Assembly (NCBI GenBank): GCA_019009955.1
Contig: CM032228.1
Location: 75,317,501-75,381,500 of the forward strand
Direction: 5' to 3'
From: Riptortus pedestris
Taxonomy: Eukaryota; Arthropoda; Insecta; Hemiptera; Alydidae
DNA: 64,000 bases
The notes beneath the pieces were generated by a model. The model worked only from the letters and a program-made list of their open reading frames with translations, searched no databases and was not told the DNA's origin. Positions 34,441 to 47,046 of the stretch are shown piece by piece (within the stretch, counting starts at the first letter, position 1; each line of letters starts with the position of its first letter). Both the position numbers and the translations under genes were made by a program.

Positions 34441-36119
34441 CCATGAATAGAAATCCAAATATCGCATGGTAAGAATGACATATTTTAAAAGTGAGTTCTA
34501 TTACCTCATTTCGCATTGAGGTTTCCCTTTGGTGCAATGGCAGCCCCCCCCCCTCCTTAAAATAAATCCTACTTGGGATCTTGATAGTTCAAAATGTATA
34601 TTGGATTGTCTCTTTATAGTTTCTTAGGATCTTAACTTGCCAAGAACCTTTTGTTCATCTATTTTTTTTTATTTGCTTAGTCACTTCCTCAGAAAAGTAC
34701 TTATATGGCCAACAATAATTAAACATATATTTTGGGCTAAAAATTATTTAAAGGATTTCATTTATATTTTACAATATCATATTGTTGCTAATTACTATAT
34801 AAAATTATATTCCGTGACAATTTCATTCTAGAATATTACTTTATAAAAAAGTTCATAATTTTGTATCGATAATTGTTTTTCGATTATCCGTGAATAATCT
34901 ATTCCCTTCCTTCTCTTTAGCAAGGTTATAGTGCCTTGAGGCTCCAATCTTTTGCGGAATTTGCTTAGTCCTATTTTTAATGACATACTATTTGCTAGAC
35001 GCGTTTTAGTAAATTATGATCTTAGGATAAGTGCCTGTAGTTCAAGTTAAGAACTTTTGTATAAATATAACATATACCCTGAATTATTTTTTTGCCCACT
35101 CAAACCTTAAATATTTAAGTATACATAGGTTTTATTTACTTTCGTCAGGTTCATTTGTTTTTACAGCTAACTTGCAAGAGCTGTTGAATATACAGTTTTC
35201 TTTTTTGTTTCTCCAACTCAATATAATTTTTAGCTGACTAGTGGGCCAATTAAACTGTTGCTGACTTCTTAGTCACAAAGAACTATTGGGCAAGATTATT
35301 CAAGCCACTTGGAATGGTTTTATGCAAAGTTTGTTCGTAAAACATTTGTTAAATAGTCAAACCAATTGACTCATCCAAATTAATGATTTATAAAGTCTTA
35401 TTAAACTCTTTGACCTTCACTATTTCTTATATTTCAAGTGAAATTACTGTTAGGCAATAGATACAGAGCTAGAATACATATAGCTTGTTTTAAAAGTCTC
35501 AAAATCTAGTTATTTGTGTTTTCTTTTTGTTTATGCTTGTAAATTTTACAACTTTATAGTCAGAAGTTTGTAATGACTGCATATTTATTTCAAGAGTTAT
35601 GGTTGGTTATATTTAAGGAGTATTTTATTTAATAGTAAATTATCGAAGGGTTTTTTTGTCTGTTCTAAAGAGTTAGTCTAAAATTATAATGTATTTAAAC
35701 AAATTTTTAAGTTATAAATAATTTTACAATTTAAAAAACATAAATTAATTTTTTTCTATGTCTTTGCTCTTAATTAAATTTATAGCAATAGGGTGACTTT
35801 AGAAAAACCAAGGAAAAGTTCCTAATGTTAGTAAAATTGTTTAAACTGCTTAGTGCTTACAGAGTGTTAAGCCTTTCAATAAATGACCTTAAATTCATAA
35901 CTGAGGCCCAATTGGTTTTGATAGAGATGGATGTATATTAAAAAAAAAAAAAAAAAAAAAGTCCTTATGCTTTCTTAGAAACAAAATGTTATGACAAAGG
36001 AAGGGTTTTTAATAAATTATAAAGCAAATTTTTAGTCTTTATTTTTTAAAACTTCTGTCATTTACAACATTTGATAATGTATGTTAAGTTGGTTCATGGT
36101 AGAAATATAATCAAAAGTT
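34441..36119. other. No recognisable gene
   Basis: About 1.7 kb of very AT-rich sequence with a poly-A run at 35940-35960 and a C-run at about 34545. Nothing recognised. Confidence 0.5.
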
Positions 36120-36308
36120 GGCTTAGGTTAGTCATGTATGTTAAGGCGAACCTAAGGGTTATGGATTCAATTCCTGCTTGGGCAACCGGAATTTATTTAG
36201 CACAAACAATCTACTTACAGTTCTTAGTTCCACCCTGACCAGAAAAGGGTCCAGGTATTCCAACCTAATTTGCCATAGACAAATAAAGTGCAAAATAATA
36301 AATAATAC
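36120..36308 (+). mobile_element. SINE copy 7
   Basis: Full-length but diverged: head GGCTTAGGTTAGTCATG, box B GGATTCAATTCCTGC, landmarks GGAATTTATTTAGC, AAAAGGGTCC and AAAGTGCA, and an AATAAATAAT tail. Confidence 0.75.
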
Positions 36309-36477
36309 ATATATAATACACGCTTTATTTAATTTTTGTTACATTGAAATACTCAATAGTACTTAATAGACTACGTGATATCCGGAGGAAAAGTGCTTTT
36401 TAAACTGAGATATTATGGGATTACTATGTCCATAACTATTGAATTGTCTGGGAGGTGGGTGGTTAACGTTATAGTTT
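36309..36477. other. No recognisable gene
   Basis: Short gap before the duplicated segment. Confidence 0.4.
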
Positions 36478-36925
36478 TAGAAATGAAAACCCAATTCTCC
36501 AGAAAATAGTTTTATTAGTGCTTTCAACATAACCTTGGTAGAGCAATACTCCAGTATACAAAGGTTTCATGTACGGACACTGTAAACAAAGCAGTTTTAA
36601 TTTAAGGAATGTACCACAGATCTCATCTCATATTTTATCTTCTGTTTCTCTTTTAGTAAAGACCCAATGAATGTAGTATTTGAAATTTAAAGGAATGAAC
36701 TTTTCATGTGCTATAAATGTGTTAACTGCACTTGAACTACACAACTGAAACTTATTTTCTGGGAAAATTGATAAATGCTTTAAAAATTGAACAAGTAGTA
36801 TCGAAATCATACACATTATAAGCATATCTGATATTTTCTCTAAGCTTTAACAATATACTCACTAAGCATTCACAATTACTTTGCCAGAATTCATAATTTT
36901 GGGTAAATGTGAATGCAATAGCGGA
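36478..36925 (+). repeat. Duplicated segment, copy 2 (empty site)
   Basis: Matches 31240-31589 plus 32539-32720 in order, without the HINE. The junction region reads CATTATAAGCATATCTG, the uninterrupted form of the sequence split by HINE copy F. Confidence 0.65.
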
Positions 36926-37974
36926 AAAATAATAAACAAGGAAGGACTGCAGATGTAGGTAGTTGTAAATGAGAATGTGAAAATTCCAGAACTAAAAATA
37001 AGCATTCTCATCCCTCCTTTCTTCAAACCAAACCAAAATTCAGAAAAAAATACTGGTGGTAATAAAATTGTGCGAGTGGTGAATACTCTATTTAATGTCA
37101 GTAAATCTGATAATGATACATGTGCATAAGTAATAAAATATTAGTCCCATACAGCCTATGGAATATAAATTTGTAATAGAAGTATAGTTTTTGCCGTTCA
37201 GGCCAACAGTTCATTGACAATTTCAGTCCCAGAGAATTTGTATGTTTTAAATATATTATTTGAGGTGCATGGGTCATTCCATCTCACATCATCGAGGTCA
37301 TGTCACCCATGGTTTCAGATTTCAATGAAAACATTTTTAACATCACCTTTTACCTTCCTTATGAAGAATATTAAATTTTACTTTGTTATCTCCAGTAGTT
37401 TTTGTGAAAAAAAATGCTGAAATATTGACAAATTTTGTGTAACTGGCATTTCCAAGGTTGGTTATTTGACACACATGGTATTAGAAAAAAAATCATAGCT
37501 TTAGTTATTTTGAACATATCAAGGTAAAATTTTCACTAAAGTGTTCACAAAAGCATGGAGATACAGGAAAAAATAATTTCTTGATCATATTAAAATATAA
37601 GCCCCCCCCCCAAATTTCACGAACTGCGTCCTTATTAAAATTTGTATTAAAAAAAAAAAAAATTTCAAATATGCCTTTGCACATGAGGCAGAGTAATTAA
37701 GCAAGCAAACTTTTTTTTTAAAATTATGCGTTAATGTGCAAACTAAAAGACTATGAAAGAAAAACAATGGCTTTTTGAGTGCTCATGCATTTTTTGGAGA
37801 TAAACTAAAATATTTTGGAATTTTCTCAAAAAATGCTATTCTATGAACAAATATGAAAAATAATACCAAAAAAAATTAAATAATTGTTAATTTAGGTGTA
37901 TGACCTTTTAAGAAGACTTACGAATTTAAAACAAATTTTTCTTGGTTTAATTAAAATGTAATATTTAATTACAG
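36926..37974. other. No recognisable gene
   Basis: AT-rich, with a C-run at about 37602-37610 and A/T runs near 37650 and 37710. No coding recognised. Confidence 0.45.
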
Positions 37975-39275
37975 AATGGATAAACAGGGAAGGATGCACA
38001 TATAAGATTTAAAAAGAAGAGAGAACAATTCAATTTGACCAAGATATTATACAAAAAGCAAATGATATGGGTGTTCTAATAGAATTAATAAAAGCTAAAT
38101 ACCACTATCACAAAAAGAGAAGAGATCCAAGTATTGACATTGGTTCCAGTATCATGGAGCAGGAAAAGAGTTTGTGAAGAGTTCAATGTTACTGAATATG
38201 CAGTCAGACAAGCAAGAGACCTTCTCAGAGACAAGGGTATTATAGCCCTACCGGAATCAAGGAAAGGACACCCAATTGATGAAAATAAGCTACAAGAATT
38301 TTTTCCAAAGTGATGAATATTCTCGAATAATGCCAGGATCAAAAGATAAAGTGAGCGTATCAAAAAATCAGTACATGCACAAACAGTTAATATTAGGGAA
38401 TTTAAATGAATTATATTCTGCATTTAAATCAGAATATCCAAATCTTAAGATAGGGTTTTCAAAGTTTTGCATGTTAAGGCCAAAATGGTATGTACATGTA
38501 GGTGTTTCAGGAACACATTCTCTTTGTATATGGACTATACATCAGAATGTCATTCTCTTGCTTCATCCTTGTGCTATAGAAGAAACCTATAATGATCTAA
38601 TTGATCAATTGTTTGCTCAAAAAATAATAGAGATTCTATGCTTCGTCACTGTTCCCAATGTCCATCCAGTGAAAATCTCAAAAAGTTTATTATTGCAAAA
38701 TTTGAAGAATGGGATCCTACTGATGAAGTTACTTATAGTTCTTGGAATGCAACTGACAGGACACAGCAAGTTCAGTTCACTGTAAGTTTTGAAGAATATT
38801 TAATGGCTGATGAAAAGCCTGCAAATACTTTTGACTCATGCTTTTATTACAAAATTGCAAGCCAAATACCTGAAGGATTTAAAAAGTGATCTAAAACCTG
38901 ACAGTGCAGTAGCTCTTCTTGACTTCAGTGAGAATTATTCTTTTATAATTCAAGATGAAGTTCAAGGGTATCATTGGACACGCAACAGTTGTTCTCTGCA
39001 TCCAATAATAATTTATACTAAGGACAAACATTCTGGAAATCTTGTAACATCAAGTTTATGTGTAGTGTCTAATGATTTAGAGCATGATGTTGCTTTTGTC
39101 TATGAAATACAAAAGGTAATAGTTCAATATCTGTAAGAATCACTCTCTACTATAAAAGAAATACCTACATTATTTCAGTGATGGCTGTGCAGCACAATAT
39201 AAAATTTTTAAAAATGTTATAAACCTTTGCCACCATAAAAATGATTTCGACTTAGCTCCAACATGGCTGAAAAAC
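37975..39275 (+). pseudogene. Unnamed, probably transposon-borne gene, plus copy (broken)
   Basis: The pieces fit a recurrent uncharacterised family that I recall from predicted proteins of arthropods, cnidarians and other animals. Order seen across three frames: VLTLVPVSWSRKRVCEEF (about 38120), LPESRKGHPI, MPGSKDKVSVSK (38330), FSKFCMLRPKWYVHVGVSG (38455), SLCIWTIHQNV, CSQCPSSENLKKFI (38650), AVALLDFSENYSFIIQDEV (38910) and HYFSDGCAAQYKI (39170). The Asp in LLDFSENY and the Asp in YFSDG are candidate catalytic acids of a DDE-like enzyme (inference). Frameshifts and a stop after VIVQYL break it. It ends abruptly at about 39275, where the inverted second copy begins. No terminal repeats were identified. 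Confidence 0.6.
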
Positions 39276-40120
39276 TGAAGACTGTGCAAAATTTATTGTC
39301 AATGCTTATTCTTTCCCAATGCTTATTATGTCCCAATCGTATCTTCAGATATGGGCACAAAATGGTGGAAACTCCGTGTGCCAGGTACGGTTTTTGCATT
39401 AGAGAAACGTCCTGCCAATTCCTCTCGAGTTTCTGAAAGAGTCTCTTTCCTTAAAAGCAAGAATTTTATACCTTCAATGTTTGTTTTGCAAAATGCTAAA
39501 AGCTTTTCGACAGAATCTATTGTTTTACCTGAAGTTATTTGAAGGCTCGCTTAGCAAACTAAGCATTTAACAGTCCCACCAATACCGTCACAAGGTGATT
39601 TGCCGTGGCTAGTCCATGTTGCAGCTAAGTCGAAATCACTTTTATGGTGGCAAAGGTTTATAACATTTTTATATTGTGCTGTACAGCCATCACTGAAATA
39701 ATGCATTTCTTTTATAGTAGGAAGTGATTCTTAGAGATATTCCACTATTACCTTTTGTATTTCACAGACAAAAGCAACATCATGCTCTAAATCATTAGAC
39801 ACTACACATAAACTTGATGTTACAAGATTTCCAGAATGTTTGTCCTTGGTATAAATTATTACTGGACGCAGAGGAGAACTGTTGCGTGTCCAATGATACC
39901 CTCGAACTTCATCTTGAATTATAAAAGAATAATTCTCACTGAATTCAAGAAGAGCTACTGCACTGTCAGGTTTTAGATCACTTTTTAAATCCTTCAGGTA
40001 TTTGGCTTGTGATTTTGTAATAAATGCATGACTAAAAAGTATTACCAGGCTTTTCATCAGAGTCATTAAATATTCTTCAAAACTTACAGTGAACTAACTG
40101 TACTTGCTGTGTCGTGTGAA
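39276..40120 (-). pseudogene. Same unnamed gene family, inverted second copy
   Basis: Read on minus from 40120, this repeats the plus copy from DRTQQVQ-like sequence through LLEFSENYSFIIQDEV (first candidate Asp now Glu), a stop after VIVEYL that both copies share, HYFSDGCTAQYKN and LCHHKSDFDLAATW. It then continues past the point where the plus copy stops: SHGKSPCDGIGGTVK, ASLQITSGKTIDSVEKLL and KTVPGTRSFHHFVPISED (to about 39340). The two copies thus form an inverted repeat of about 515 bp per arm (38755-39272 against 39612-40118), with the unique C-terminal coding as the loop. Product not functional. Confidence 0.6.
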
Positions 40121-42769
40121 ATGTTGTATCATCCTACTGGGGTTCTGACAACAGCTGGTATGTTTTTGTCATCCTAAACTAATGCAACTGGAGTTATGAG
40201 ACAGGATAGCAATTGGGGAGTTCTTGGTGCTTGTTGTGAGTTGTTTTATCTGTGGGTCATTTTGAACATTTTTAAGTTTCTTTTGTAATGTATAAGTTCA
40301 AGGGTATCAACTAAGTACCCTGAAAATGTATATATTCCTACAGGATAATTTTTGTGCTTTTATAACTAATTTTAAGGTTCTCTGTATGCATAGCTTCAAA
40401 GAGTACTCTGTCCTCACTTAAATGAGCAGTTGAGAAAAAGACTCTCTGAATAGAGCTAAATGATGTTTTCCCAATAATGAATTTTCTCTCAGAGTGCATG
40501 TGGTGACCCAAATACGGTTGTATCTAGAGGTTGAAGTAAGTCAAATAGGGTGGCAATCCAAAAGACAAATCTTGTTTGTCGTTCTTTCTCGGCTCTTGCT
40601 CTGATATAATTAATGTTTGGTGCATTGAGCATTCCTTCAAACCTTTTGGGATGATTTAACAAACAATGTTTAAACAAGAAATAGACTTGAGGTGATATAA
40701 TTGCAAGATCCAGCATATAAAGTCAATTTAATGGCCTCCCTGATAATTCATCTTGCTTAAACTACAGACCCGTTAAAAATTATTAGACATTGCAGTGAAA
40801 CTCCATTTGTTGACACATTCAAGAGCTATTGTATTATACTCGTAGTATTCCATGGTCTTGGGCTAAAACATAAAGACACAGTCAGTACCTGATAAACTTA
40901 ATTGTAATAATAACTGTTTTACTAGCTTATCCAGGCTGATGGTATTCATTTTATTCCAATTGATCTGACCTAGACAGGTCACTATTTAACTTTATCTCAT
41001 TGGGATTAAATATAAAATAAGATCACTCCTCAACACTAAGATTACGTTGAAAAAAATTTGAGCTCACTTAACTGAGTAAATTTCAGTTTACTAAGATTAC
41101 GGTTCAATAGTTTTTAATCCAGAACAATGTTAAAGCTGTACACAATATTTGGTTTCCTATTCTTTAAATAACTCGGTGAAAAATGTTAACAATCATCAAG
41201 AAAAGTCCATATGGTGGATTTGAATTAACACTGGACTAATGGAATCAAACTGTTAACTAGAAGGGTATATTGCTGAAGCAATAGAACTCGCAAGGCTGCC
41301 CAAGATGCTATGTGGCACACCAGGAGGAAGTATGAAGGAGAACCAGGCAATAGTGGCTTGGTGACTCGGAGGAGAACTTACAGTGCCCAACATACAAATT
41401 GGAGAATCTTGCCTTCGAACCAAGAGGAATAGTGGTTGGAGAGGCCCAGATCCTTGGAAGGGTTCCTCCTGGGCAAAAATTTTTAGCCATCACGATTCCT
41501 CATAAATCTCAAGGATTCTGTCATTCCAGCAGATTATGGGCTAATTGACTTTTATAGAGGTCTGAATTGCCAATTATGATTGGTTCCATCCATTTTAAGA
41601 GCCTCCATCTACATTGTTTGCTTTTTTTTTATTTTTATAGAATTGGTGATGCCAAGTTTACCCTACAATTCCTGACATGCTGCTCCTAAATTGATTCAAA
41701 TATTTTTTCTAGGACTTACTTTCCAGAACAGCAGTACGTTATGAATAAACGAGGGCCTATCAAACCATGTACAGTGAACTTGTATACTTAATATTCCCCA
41801 TTACTTATTTTAATTTTAAAGGTTACATTAGCACTAATGTTTTTCGCTGTATATTTTACTCCTTTTGTATTTATACACCGTTGTCATTAAAATTAGAAGA
41901 TAATACCATCCCCAAATACAAGAAAGTGAGTCCTCTGCTTTTATATGGAAACCCAAGTGAAAAATGGTTTGTGGGGTTTTTATATTTTTATTCTATTTGT
42001 AGTTTTATTATTAATGGTTTTTAATTTACTGTGGCTTATGTTCTTGTAGCTTTAGTGATGGATGAGTGTATTATAATGTATTAATACCGCTTTTTCTAAA
42101 ATTATTTTTATATTTTGTTGTTATTGTTTTATGGAATTTCTTGTATTTTTATGTACTTTAAAGAGCATTTCACTTCTTGAAATGAGATTGAGATAGACCT
42201 GGTGTGTGGAGCAGAGTGTCAGCATGTGCAGCGAAGCTAGTGTTTAATTATTTTACATCTTTCATGAACATGTTTTGAGCCCAATTACAGGTGGTAAAGG
42301 TTACAAATATATGTTATCAGATACAAAGAGAGGAAAAGGAAGGGGGGAAAAAAGGAGAGAAAAAATAATACCAATGCTAATAAAGGAAAAAGAAGGGGGG
42401 GGGGAATGGTCACGAGTCCATTAAAGAAATCAACTACTTAAAACGCAAACAATCACTAACTACACACAAATATAATGTTATTTTAAATTAATGTTTAAAG
42501 CATTAAAATACTGCAATTAATAATTTAACATTAACTTAAATATTAATAATGAAGCAAAATATTTAGAGAAAAAAAAAATAACTAATTTTATAGACATTAA
42601 CAATCCCATTGATAGGTAAATTTTTATGTCATCTGCAGTAAATGCTTCCAAAGAATACTTTTAATTTTTGTCAACCCAAAACTGAAGTCCAATAAAAAAA
42701 TTTCGTATAACAAGTTCCAGACATCATTAATTCTTATAAGGGGACCATTGTAATAAGACTTAATCGAGG
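40121..42769. other. No confident gene
   Basis: A minus-strand frame at 40489-40716 includes 'DLLQPLDTTVFGS', loosely like the LLQPLDvxvFgP block of pogo/jerky-type transposases. The match is short and isolated. The rest is unassigned, with a purine-rich stretch and G-run at about 42330-42410. Confidence 0.3.
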
Positions 42770-44095
42770 GCATGTTGAAGTCCTTTAATCTGCTATCACT
42801 CTGCCTAGCCGAAAGTTAAGTTTTCCAAGCATCCTGAAGTCGTCAAGATCTTCCTGAACTAACTTAACCAGGTGTGACACTGACAATATTAAGCATCTCT
42901 CTTCAAGTTTATGCGGTACGTTAAATTCACTCATTAATTTAACGTAGGAAATATCTCAACCTGGATAGAACATCCATTTTCTAAAAAATAAATATTTTAA
43001 GTTTTTGTAATTTTTTCCCACTAATAGATCTAGGATACATATAAAGGAACAGTACTCAATATGTATCCTAATCAGAGAATAAACAGAAGAATTAGAGTAT
43101 TCAGATTATCGAAATTATTACGAGTTCTTTTGACAAATCCCAGTAACTTATTGGATTTTATGTATTTGTGATTTAAGTGGTATGAAAATGTTAGCTGTTT
43201 GTTAAGAATAATCCCTATATTTTCAACTCTATTCAATAGTCATCCTATTCGATAAGTAAAATTAATTGAATGTTTTTTCCTAGTAATATCAGTATAAAAC
43301 ACTTATTAACATTAAGTGGAGGCGATTATTAGTAGAACATTCCATCAACCCATTCAAGTCCACTTGAATTTTTATAAAATCCGCAATGCCATCAACATAC
43401 CTGAAAAGCTTCAGGTCATCAGCAAACATTCAGAAAACTTTACATAATTGACAATATCATTAATAAAACACAGGAACAAAAGTGACCCTAAATTACTTCC
43501 CTGATGCACACCAGATGTAGTTGTATAAACCTGTGACTTTATTCCATTAAAATTGACGTACTGTACTCGATTCCGAAGATATGATGCTGAAAGTTGTAAG
43601 TAATCTTTAGCTAAGCCAAAACTTTTATTTAAAGGCAGGTTAAAAATATACTGAATTGGTTCTAGGAGAGGTTTATGGATACCAATGAACAAGGATGGTG
43701 GAATTCCATCTGGACCATTACTTTTTGAATTACTTAAAGTTTTAATGGCATTTATAATGTCATCAAATATAATTGGTTTAACTGATAATTAGTCAGATCA
43801 GTAATTCTCACAATCAGTAAAGTAACTAACATTATATTGCGAAGGCTGTCCAGAATTGTCTAAAACCTTCAGCAAGTTTGTTACGGCCACTAACAGATTC
43901 ACCATCCAACTTCATCACCAACGGACAACCTGAACTAGTTTTCTTCCTAGATACATAGCTCCAAAGGGTTTTGAGATCAGTTTTTATTGCAAATTGAGTT
44001 CAAGAATAAATTCCCGAAATTTTTTATCTATATTTTTTCGCCTGTTTTCACAAACCATTAAAACATTTAGAGTGGAAACTCACTGTCAGTTCAAT
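42770..44095 (-). pseudogene. Jockey/CR1-like LINE reverse transcriptase (broken)
   Basis: Minus-strand reading from 44095: DLKTLWSYVSRKKTSSG, then VMKLDGESVSG (pre-RT linker); SNSKSNGPDGIPPSLF (RT motif 2); SYLRNRVQYVNFNG; SGVHQGSNLGSLLFLCFINDI (motif 4); FADDLKLFRY, with the FADD catalytic box intact (about 43420); then HSINFTYRIG and LTFSYHLNHKYIKSNKLLGF (thumb-like region). An open piece of 93 codons (43411-43692) spans motifs 2 to 4. Stops and frame changes elsewhere show decay. Neither endonuclease nor RNase H is seen, so it is a 5'-truncated or internally decayed copy. Confidence 0.75.
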
Positions 44096-46061
44096 GTCTT
44101 CTATGAAACTTTATAAGTTTTATTTTTTTTTATTTTTTTTTTTTTTTATGATTTCTGCATAAAACCAAACCAGATTTTTAAAATTTGGGTCTAGTTTTTG
44201 GTATAACTTAATCAAAAGCAGTAGTCAAAAACGCATAAAAGCAATTGGCAGCTTCATCAACATTACTTATTGAATACAGATGAGACCAATCTATTTTATT
44301 TTAAATCATTTCTAATACTTCAGAATTAACTTTATTGTAATTGTAAGATTTTTCCCTAAATTTTGGAAAAGCAAAAATATTTAACGGAAATTAATTTTGA
44401 TAAGTAGTGGAGTCTATTGTAACAAGATTATCATTGGTGTAAACTCAAGAAACAAATACAGAAGCAGCCTTGGTGGTGAGCATATGATAGTACCCTTCTG
44501 CCTATTCTTTTACAATAATGTCCTTAAGTATAGACTGGTACTGGGCATAGCCATTGTACCCTATATGGAAAAGAATATATTCAGTACATCACACATTATT
44601 TAATTGTTTATTGCCTTTCATTCCCCTCCCCCTTCTTGAGCCGATGTATAATCCACTTGAAAAATACTTAAAAAGATTGTACTTGAAAATTTACTGCTGT
44701 TTTTATTAGCCAAATTCCAACAGCCTCCTATTTAGTGATAGTATTAGTTTGTTTAAATCTTATGAGTGGTTGTGTATACATATTCAGTTTTATTTGTGCA
44801 GTTTTTTTTTTGTTTTGTTTTGTTTGTTTCTTTCATTTCAATGACTTTTATTGTAGATACTTTGTTTTAGGCCTTATATGAAAAATTGTGTCATTTAAAT
44901 TCAGATCTTCAGGTATTGTCCGTGTCTTCATGTTTTTGGCTGATGTTTTGCTAGATATATTTCCAGCTTCCTCAAGGCTTTCTCTGAGACTAAAAAGTTC
45001 TGTTCGAATTTGGTTAAAAATTTGCCTAAAACACGAAAACACAGTACCCAAGATGTTGATTGTATAAATGACAAGGGCTGTGGAAATCTTTGAGAAAATT
45101 TACAAACTATTGCTAAAGAGTTTAAATTTTTATATCTATGTGGGCTCCACATAATATATTTATCTAGAAATATTTTATTTAAATCTGATATTTTATTATT
45201 TGTAAGTTGTTGAATCAAAAATTAAGTTGAACCAAAGTCTGAGAAATAGTGCAATAAAATTATTTTTGAAAGTGCCATCAAATAGATTTTAGGGTAGAAA
45301 TGAGAATAATTTTCCATCCCTTATTCACTCTTAACAAGTTGAGCTATGATTTCACTAATATTTATTTATTTTTATGTTTTTTTTTAAATTTTACCTAATT
45401 AATGGAGTAGGTTTGTTTTATATTCCTATCTCATATAATAGGTTTATTAATATTAATTGTTACTATCCCACCCCTTAAAGAATAAAAGAAAATATTTTAG
45501 TTCAGTCCATTCCAAATCAGCTGATTTTAATATTCAACTGTGCTCTCAAGTCTCAGGAATTTTCCAATAGTTTTTTGTTTGCTTTCCTATGAAATAACAT
45601 CACATTATTATCTTTTTTCCCCAGATTTTTAGCCCAAAATTGGTCCCTGAGGAAATTTCTGAAGATTATAATTTTTACACTACTACTTCTTTTGTAGAGG
45701 ATTGCACTTCAGTTTAGTGTAGTTTATTTGATAACTTAATGATCATATTCTTTACTGAACAAAGTCGGCCCAAGAGTGGTAAGGATTTAGAAAATGAGTA
45801 AAATACATAACCCTGTATGTAGTTGTTATGTGTTGAATCAAAAAATATTGTACATAGAAAGTTTGATTAATTTCCAGCCTGCACTACTTTCTCTACTTCA
45901 AGGATGCTATTGTAGTAGTAGTAGTAGGAAACATGCACACCATACATGGATGGCTGTGTCTGCTCTCTCCACATCCATCGCCTGCACTTCTTCAGCCCTG
46001 TCAATCAATGTTTAGCCTTGAACAAAAATTTTCATTTATACAATGTTGAAGACCAAATACC
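44096..46061. other. No recognisable gene
   Basis: AT-rich, poly-T near 44121-44150. Overlapping minus-strand frames at 44848-45218 show no recognised motif. Confidence 0.45.
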
Positions 46062-46349
46062 TTGCGGTTTCTTATTTTTTTTTTTGCAAAAAGAGCCTTA
46101 TTACTGAGCAAATTAAATATCACTTGGATGATTTATGTGGGTGGCCCCCACCTCGTATTCCTTTCTAAAAGAATAGCCAAAATATTTTTTAATAATACAC
46201 CCCACTGGCCAGATATGACACCCAGAGAGTTCTGCCTTTTCTTAAATATAAAATTTGGCCTTCGAAGGAGCTTTAACACCAAAGAATCCATGCAGCAGTG
46301 TAAGAATATTTTTCTAGCAAAGAAGAAAATTATTTTTTCCATGGTATAG
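46062..46349 (+). pseudogene. mariner-type transposase fragment
   Basis: The open frame reads 'TPHWPDMTPREFCLFLNIKF' followed by GLRRSFNTKESMQQ. This resembles the C-terminal mariner/Tc1 block around the last catalytic acid (usual PPYSPDLaPcDFflFpkiK..LkGrrFdtieei), with the acidic residue after P changed (P-R-E). Upstream GGPHLVFLSKRIAKIF fits the preceding helix. No terminal repeats were found. Identification rests on one block. Confidence 0.45.
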
Positions 46350-46551
46350 AAATGTTCCCTTATACACGTATTAACTCTATTGAACTTGAAGAGAATGTAT
46401 TGAGAAACAATAAGATCAGTTCTTTTCTTTCAGCATTCCTGCTTTAGCAAACCAGAAACTTTATATATACCTTACTATGTATATCCAAATTTACAAATGT
46501 GAAAATTGATATTATACACACATTTTCACTAGCTTGAATATAAAAGAAATA
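46350..46551. other. No recognisable feature
   Basis: Short gap before SINE copy 8. Confidence 0.4.
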
Positions 46552-46754
46552 CGTTGGCCTTAATCTCACATGGTAAACCATGAGCGGCTAGTTCGATTCT
46601 TGCCTGGGTAATAGGAATTTATTTAGTGATGAACTCATTAAATAGAATCATTAGTCCCACCCTGGCTAGAAGAAGATGGTAACCTGCAGATAACTCGTCC
46701 CAATTAGCCTTAGTAGCAAAAAGTCAAGATTAATTTTAATAATAATAATAAAAT
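46552..46754 (+). mobile_element. SINE copy 8
   Basis: Lacks the first part of the tRNA-like head. Contains GTTGGCCTTAATCTCACATG, box B TAGTTCGATTCTTGCC, GGAATTTATTTAGTGATGAA, GATAACTCGTCCCAATTAGC, AAAAAGTC and an (AAT)n tail. Confidence 0.8.
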
Positions 46755-46988
46755 ACAAATAACTCGGGTAAGTTACTCGTTTTCTTTTTTTTCTTTTTCT
46801 TGTGGTTTCAGCCTTCAGTAATTCTTCACTAATCCTATTTTCAATTTGAGAAAGTTAGTCACTAAACATCTCATGCCCAGTTAAAATTTAAATTCCTATT
46901 TACCTACATTTATTATGGGAGAGGAGAGAGGAAGAGGGAGACAGGAATAGATGATGACATGAGATCACCAGTCTGTCATTCCAACATT

Positions 46989-47036
46989 TGGGAAATCTAC
47001 TCAGCTACGTAACCTCTGTATAGCAGACTTTTTGGT
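46989..47036 (+). mobile_element. HINE 3'-tail fragment
   Basis: GGGAAATCTACTCAGCTACG, ACCTCTGTA and AGCAGACTTTTT form a decayed 3' end of the HINE family. The gypsy element begins about 10 bp further on. Confidence 0.5.
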
Positions 47037-47046
47037 TTTATCACTA

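Noticed and set aside
39108..39181. GT-AG intron between VFQK-like coding and the SDG block
   Set aside because: The inverted copy shows coding continuing through this stretch (with a shared stop), so it is exon sequence and the GT/AG match is accidental.
41250..41500. GC-richer coding-looking stretch at 41280-41490
   Set aside because: Translations on both strands show no family motif; left as unassigned.
44848..45218. Minus-strand frames of 67 and 96 codons
   Set aside because: No domain or motif recognised; they overlap each other in different frames without a clear better one.
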